From: JBJMLO01 sp045805265
GTDB lineage: Bacteria; Actinomycetota; UBA4738; JACQTL01
Assembly (NCBI GenBank): GCA_045805265.1
Contig: JBJMLO010000018.1
Span: 62,001 to 126,000, forward strand
Length of the DNA stretch: 64,000 bases
Direction of reading: 5' to 3'
Of this stretch, positions 60,887 through 64,000 are shown one piece after another. The notes under the pieces were generated by a model that worked only from the letters and a program-made list of their open reading frames with translations, made no database searches and was not told where the DNA came from. The position numbers and the translations under genes are program-made. Each line of letters starts with the position of its first letter. The stretch's first letter is position 1.

Positions 60887-62052
60887 CCGCCTCGACGCCG
60901 AAGGACGCGGCCCGAGACCGGATCGAGGGGGCCCGCGACGAGCTCGTCGATCTCTCCCACCGGATCCACGGGGCGCCGGAGATCGGCCACCAGGAGGAGC
61001 GCGCCGCGGCGTGGCTATGCGAGGCGCTCGAGGCCGGCGGCCTGGAGGTGGAGCGGGGGATCGCCGGCCTGCCGACTGCGTTCGCCGCCCGCGCCGGCGG
61101 CGGCCCGCTGCACGTCGCCGTGTGCGCCGAGTACGACGCACTCCCCGAGATCGGCCACGCGTGCGGCCACAACGTGATCGCGGCCGCCGCGGTGGGAGCC
61201 GGGCTGGCCCTGGCCCGGGTCGCCGACGAGGCCGGGCTCACCGTCACCGTCCTCGGGACCCCGGCCGAGGAGGGCGGCGGCGGCAAGATCGTCATGCTCG
61301 AGAACGGTGCCTTCGACGGCGTCCACGCGGCGTTGATGGTCCACCCCGCTCCGTTCGAGGTCCTGGAGTTCCCGATCATCGCCGCCACCTCGTTCGACGT
61401 CCGGTACACGGGGCGCGCCGCACACTCCTCCGCCTTTCCCGAGCTCGGGATCAACGCGGCCGACGCCCTGGTCGTCGCCCAGACCGCGATCGGGCTGCTC
61501 CGCCAGCACATCCGGGAGACGGACCGAGTCCACGGCTTCGTGACCAAGGGGGGCGACGCGGTGAACGTCGTTCCCGCCGACACTACGGGGCAGTGGATGG
61601 CCCGGTCGACGACGCTCCGCGAGCTGGAGGACCTCGTCCCGAAGGTGCTGCGGTGCTTCGAGGCCGGCGCGCTCGCCACCGGGGCGACGCTCGAGGTCAC
61701 GCGGTACCCGCCGTACGCGGAGATGCACAACGACGCGGAGCTGCTCGAGGCGTACCGGGTCAACGCGGAGGAGCTCGGCCGGCAATTCCCGGACCTCGGC
61801 GAGGTGGTCCGGCGGGCCACCGCCTCCACCGACATGGGGAACGTGTCCCTGCGCCTCCCATCGATCCATCCGATGCTCGGGATCGACGGAGCGGGAGCGG
61901 TGAACCACCAGCCCGAGTTCGCGGCGGCGTGCGTGACGGAGTCGGCGGACCGCGCCGTCATCGACGGCGCCGTGGCGATGGCCTGGACGGCGATCGACGC
62001 CGCGGCCGAGGGCCCGCTCCGCGACCGGCTGCTGGGCTCGCTGTCCGGCTGA
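60883..62052 (+). CDS. M20 family metallopeptidase/amidohydrolase
   Basis: 389 residues from ATG 60883, overlapping the DUF1028 stop (ATGA). The di-zinc site and catalytic residues are in AVCAEYDALPEIGHACGHN and TPAEEGGGGK; the lid domain has GRAAHSSAFPELGINAADAL. M20D-type enzymes cleave N-acyl amino acids, aminobenzoyl-glutamate or dipeptides. The GHACGHN motif is typical of that subgroup. Substrate unknown; the operon partners are the DUF1028 and HAD proteins. Confidence 0.9.
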   Translation: MTASTPKDAARDRIEGARDELVDLSHRIHGAPEIGHQEERAAAWLCEALEAGGLEVERGIAGLPTAFAARAGGGPLHVAVCAEYDALPEIGHACGHNVIAAAAVGAGLALARVADEAGLTVTVLGTPAEEGGGGKIVMLENGAFDGVHAALMVHPAPFEVLEFPIIAATSFDVRYTGRAAHSSAFPELGINAADALVVAQTAIGLLRQHIRETDRVHGFVTKGGDAVNVVPADTTGQWMARSTTLRELEDLVPKVLRCFEAGALATGATLEVTRYPPYAEMHNDAELLEAYRVNAEELGRQFPDLGEVVRRATASTDMGNVSLRLPSIHPMLGIDGAGAVNHQPEFAAACVTESADRAVIDGAVAMAWTAIDAAAEGPLRDRLLGSLSG

Positions 62053-62056
62053 GCGG

Positions 62057-62761
62057 GTGGTGGAGGATACCGGGACGTTCGGCGGCCTCCTCGTCGACTA
62101 CGGCGGGGTCATGACGACGTCCATGGGCCGGGCCTTCGCGGCGTTCGCTCTGGAGGCGGGCGTCGACCCCGAGCGGTTCAAGGCCGTGATCGAGGAGGCG
62201 TACGGGGGCGGCGACCCCGACGGCATGGTGGCCCGAGTGGAGCGGGGGCTGGTCCCGCAGGCCGAGTTCGAGCGGTGGCTGGCCGGGCGCCTGTCTCCCG
62301 GCGCCGCGGCACCGATCGCGGCGGCCGGCCTCAAGCACCGGCTGTTCGGCGCGCTCGAACCGGACCCGGACATGGTCGCGGCCGTGGGGGCCGCGCGGGC
62401 CGGCGGGATCCGCACCGGCCTGGTCTCGAACTCGTGGGGCGAGTCCGGCTACGAGCGCGACCGATTCGGCGACCTGTTCGACGCCGTGGTCATCTCCGCG
62501 GAGGTGAGCCTGCGCAAGCCGGAGCCGGCGATCTACGTGCTGGCGGCCGAGCGGATCGGCGTCCCACCGGCTCGATGCGTGTTCGTGGACGACCTCCTGC
62601 ACAACGTCGAGGGCGCCCGCTCGGTCGGCATGGAGGGCATCGTCCACCGTAGCGCCGAGTTCACGATCCCGAAGCTCGAGGCGCTCCTCGGCGTGTCACT
62701 GGCCCGCGACCCGGAGGCGCCGCCGCCGCGCACCAGGCCGTCTCGGAACCCGATGTCCTGA
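62057..62761 (+). CDS. HAD-superfamily phosphatase (subfamily IA)
   Basis: 234 residues from GTG 62057. HAD motif I is LLVDYGGVM (nucleophile Asp, with Gly in place of the second Asp, as in haloacid dehalogenase-like variants). Motif II is GLVSNSWG, motif III is SLRKPEPAIY and motif IV is CVFVDDLLHN. The cap lies between motifs I and II. Substrate cannot be predicted. It starts four bases after the peptidase stop. The C-terminal tail is Pro/Arg-rich. Confidence 0.88.
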   Translation: MVEDTGTFGGLLVDYGGVMTTSMGRAFAAFALEAGVDPERFKAVIEEAYGGGDPDGMVARVERGLVPQAEFERWLAGRLSPGAAAPIAAAGLKHRLFGALEPDPDMVAAVGAARAGGIRTGLVSNSWGESGYERDRFGDLFDAVVISAEVSLRKPEPAIYVLAAERIGVPPARCVFVDDLLHNVEGARSVGMEGIVHRSAEFTIPKLEALLGVSLARDPEAPPPRTRPSRNPMS

Positions 62762-62845
62762 CGCATTCGAGGAATCCGAATCGCCGGCCCGTCGGTAGTC
62801 CTTTGTGAGAGCGAAATTCCAGCGGGGGAAGAGGAGGCAGAACGC

Positions 62846-63523
62846 ATGTCTGCAGAACCTCAATGGGAATCGAGGCAACCGACCCCACGCCTGAAGACGC
62901 TGAGCGGGCCGGCGGGCGACCCGGACCGGGGTCCCGCGCGGGTCCTGTCCGCGATCGCGCTGGCCAGCATCGGCGCGGGCGCCATTCACATCGCCGCCGC
63001 GGCGACCGAGGGGGCCGACAGCGCACAGAACCTGGCCTTCTTCGGGGTGGTCGCGGCCGCCCAGATCGTGTGGGGCGCCGTGGCCCTGGTCCGGGCCCCG
63101 AGGTGGTGGCTGGCGCTCGGCGCGGTGGGCAACCTGGTCGTACTGGTCACGTGGGTGGTGTCCCGCACCGTCGGCCTCCCCGTCGGCGAGTACGCCGGCG
63201 TCGTGCTGCCCGTCGGATTCCCCGACGCGCTCGTCACGGCGCTGGAGGCGGTCATCGTCGTCGGCTCCGCGGGACTGGTGATCCGAGGCGGCGGTCCGTC
63301 GCGGGCGCCGACCCGATCCGCCGGCGTCGCGATCGCCGCCGTCCTGGTGGTCGGCGCGCTGTCCGCCGGCGGCGTGATGTCGCAGCTCGGCTCGACCAGC
63401 TCCTCATCCGAGGGAACAGGAGGAGGCCAGAGCGGACCGGCCGCGCCAGGGAACGGAGGCGGCTCGGGCGGGGGCTACTCCGGCGGTGGATCGTCCGGAG
63501 GCGGCTCCTCCGGCGGCTACTGA
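62846..63523 (+). CDS. Membrane protein with Gly/Ser-rich C-terminal tail
   Basis: 225 residues. Four or five membrane segments are predicted (about 33-52, 62-82, 90-112, 118-150, 155-178; e.g. VLSAIALASIGAGAIHIAAA, GVAIAAVLVVGALSAGGVM). The last 45 residues are almost only Gly and Ser with scattered Tyr (YSGGGSSGGGSSGGY), likely outside the membrane and disordered. No family recognised. Convergent with the crotonyl-CoA reductase gene. Confidence 0.65.
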   Translation: MSAEPQWESRQPTPRLKTLSGPAGDPDRGPARVLSAIALASIGAGAIHIAAAATEGADSAQNLAFFGVVAAAQIVWGAVALVRAPRWWLALGAVGNLVVLVTWVVSRTVGLPVGEYAGVVLPVGFPDALVTALEAVIVVGSAGLVIRGGGPSRAPTRSAGVAIAAVLVVGALSAGGVMSQLGSTSSSSEGTGGGQSGPAAPGNGGGSGGGYSGGGSSGGGSSGGY

Positions 63524-63538
63524 GGCGGCGCGGCGAGG

Positions 63539-64000
63539 CTACTCGGGGAGGTCGGTGAGGCCCTCGGCGGGGGCGCTGACCAGCGCGGCCATGTTCCCGT
63601 CGCTGTGTCGGTTCTCCCGCATGACCTGATGGGCCTCGCCGATCTCCGCGAACGGGAACACTCGTGACAGGCAGGGGTCGACCTTGCCGTCGACCACCAT
63701 CCGGTTGAACGCGGCGGACTGCTCGTCGTTCGCGAAATGCGACCCCTGGAATCGCTTCTGGCGCATCCACAGGTACCGGAGGTCGACGACCGCGTTGTAG
63801 CCGGTCGTGCCGGCGCAGATCACCACCATGCCGCCCGTGTCGCACATGAAGATCGAGGTGGGGACGGTGTCCTCGCCCGGGTGCTCGAACACGATCCTCG
63901 GTGCCCGCTTCTCCCCCAGCGCGTCCCAGAAGGCCTTGCCGAACGCCTTGGCCCCCTCGAACCAGCGAGCGAAGGCCTTGGTGTCCTTCCAGTGGGGGAG
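63539..64000 (-). CDS. ccr: Crotonyl-CoA carboxylase/reductase, 3' end
   Basis: 154 C-terminal codons; the 5' part lies beyond the right edge. The reading starts LPHWKDTKAFARWFEG and includes IVFEHPGEDTVPTS, VVICAGTTGYNAVVDLRYLW and MRQKRFQGSHFAND, all characteristic of Ccr rather than general quinone reductases. Ccr reductively carboxylates crotonyl-CoA to ethylmalonyl-CoA with NADPH and CO2, the key step of the ethylmalonyl-CoA pathway and a source of extender units. The epimerase at 59.5 kb and the thiolase fit the same network. Confidence 0.9.
   Translation of the reverse strand, partial: LPHWKDTKAFARWFEGAKAFGKAFWDALGEKRAPRIVFEHPGEDTVPTSIFMCDTGGMVVICAGTTGYNAVVDLRYLWMRQKRFQGSHFANDEQSAAFNRMVVDGKVDPCLSRVFPFAEIGEAHQVMRENRHSDGNMAALVSAPAEGLTDLPE

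Overview
The window is about 70% G+C and almost entirely coding. Genes are tightly packed, many starts are GTG, and 4-base start/stop overlaps (ATGA or GTGA) are common. A WhiB protein, the fused FbiC and two-domain FbiB forms of the F420 pathway, an ECF sigma factor with a RskA-type anti-sigma factor, and the order (PGI/PMI)-Trm112-manB ... DUF5719-like-glycosyltransferase-whiB ... fbiC ... fbiA-fbiB all point to the Actinomycetota. A SpoIID/LytB protein, a crotonyl-CoA carboxylase/reductase and a HerA/NurA-like pair suggest an uncultured or deep-branching lineage rather than a mycobacterium or streptomycete. That placement is inference. I found no tRNA, rRNA, CRISPR array, insertion sequence or prophage.

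1-9.5 kb (all minus strand): sugar-phosphate and envelope block. It holds a PGI/PMI-type isomerase (runs off the left edge), a Trm112-like zinc protein, phosphomannomutase ManB, a small zinc ribbon, an L,D-transpeptidase, a DUF5719-like secreted protein, a very large membrane glycosyltransferase, a histone-H1-like Lys/Ala repeat protein and WhiB. 9.7-16.8 kb: coenzyme F420 biosynthesis (fbiC, fbiA/cofD, fbiB/cofE) with an FHA-HTH regulator and a secreted beta-propeller between. 16.8-22.7 kb: a TolB-like propeller and a BMP-type nucleoside ABC importer (two permeases, double ATPase, lipoprotein). 23-25.4 kb: a small membrane protein and a SpoIID/LGFP secreted protein.

25.4-39.7 kb: a surface-polysaccharide locus. 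It has a sugar nucleotidyltransferase, an SMR-like carrier, a Wzm/Wzt exporter, RmlD and an RmlB-like dehydratase with an altered catalytic triad, a coiled-coil protein, a glycosyltransferase-DUF4214-methyltransferase fusion, three GT4 enzymes and an LCP ligase that would attach the polymer to the wall. A stand-alone ClpC-N-domain/zinc-ribbon protein sits among them.

39.7-45.5 kb: acyl-CoA synthetase, ECF sigma/anti-sigma pair, thioesterase and an FAD oxidoreductase. 45.5-53.2 kb: a DNA-end-processing island, SbcC/SbcD (Rad50/Mre11) beside a HerA-like ATPase and a NurA-like nuclease, with a RES/Xre toxin-antitoxin pair and its likely operator between them. This resembles the archaeal Mre11-Rad50-HerA-NurA cassette and is the most interesting part of the window. 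53.3-64 kb: small hypothetical genes, acyl-CoA dehydrogenase, thiolase, a divergent FtsH-like protease, methylmalonyl-CoA epimerase, a DUF1028/M20 peptidase/HAD operon and, at the right edge, the 3' end of crotonyl-CoA carboxylase/reductase, consistent with an ethylmalonyl-CoA-type acyl-CoA network.
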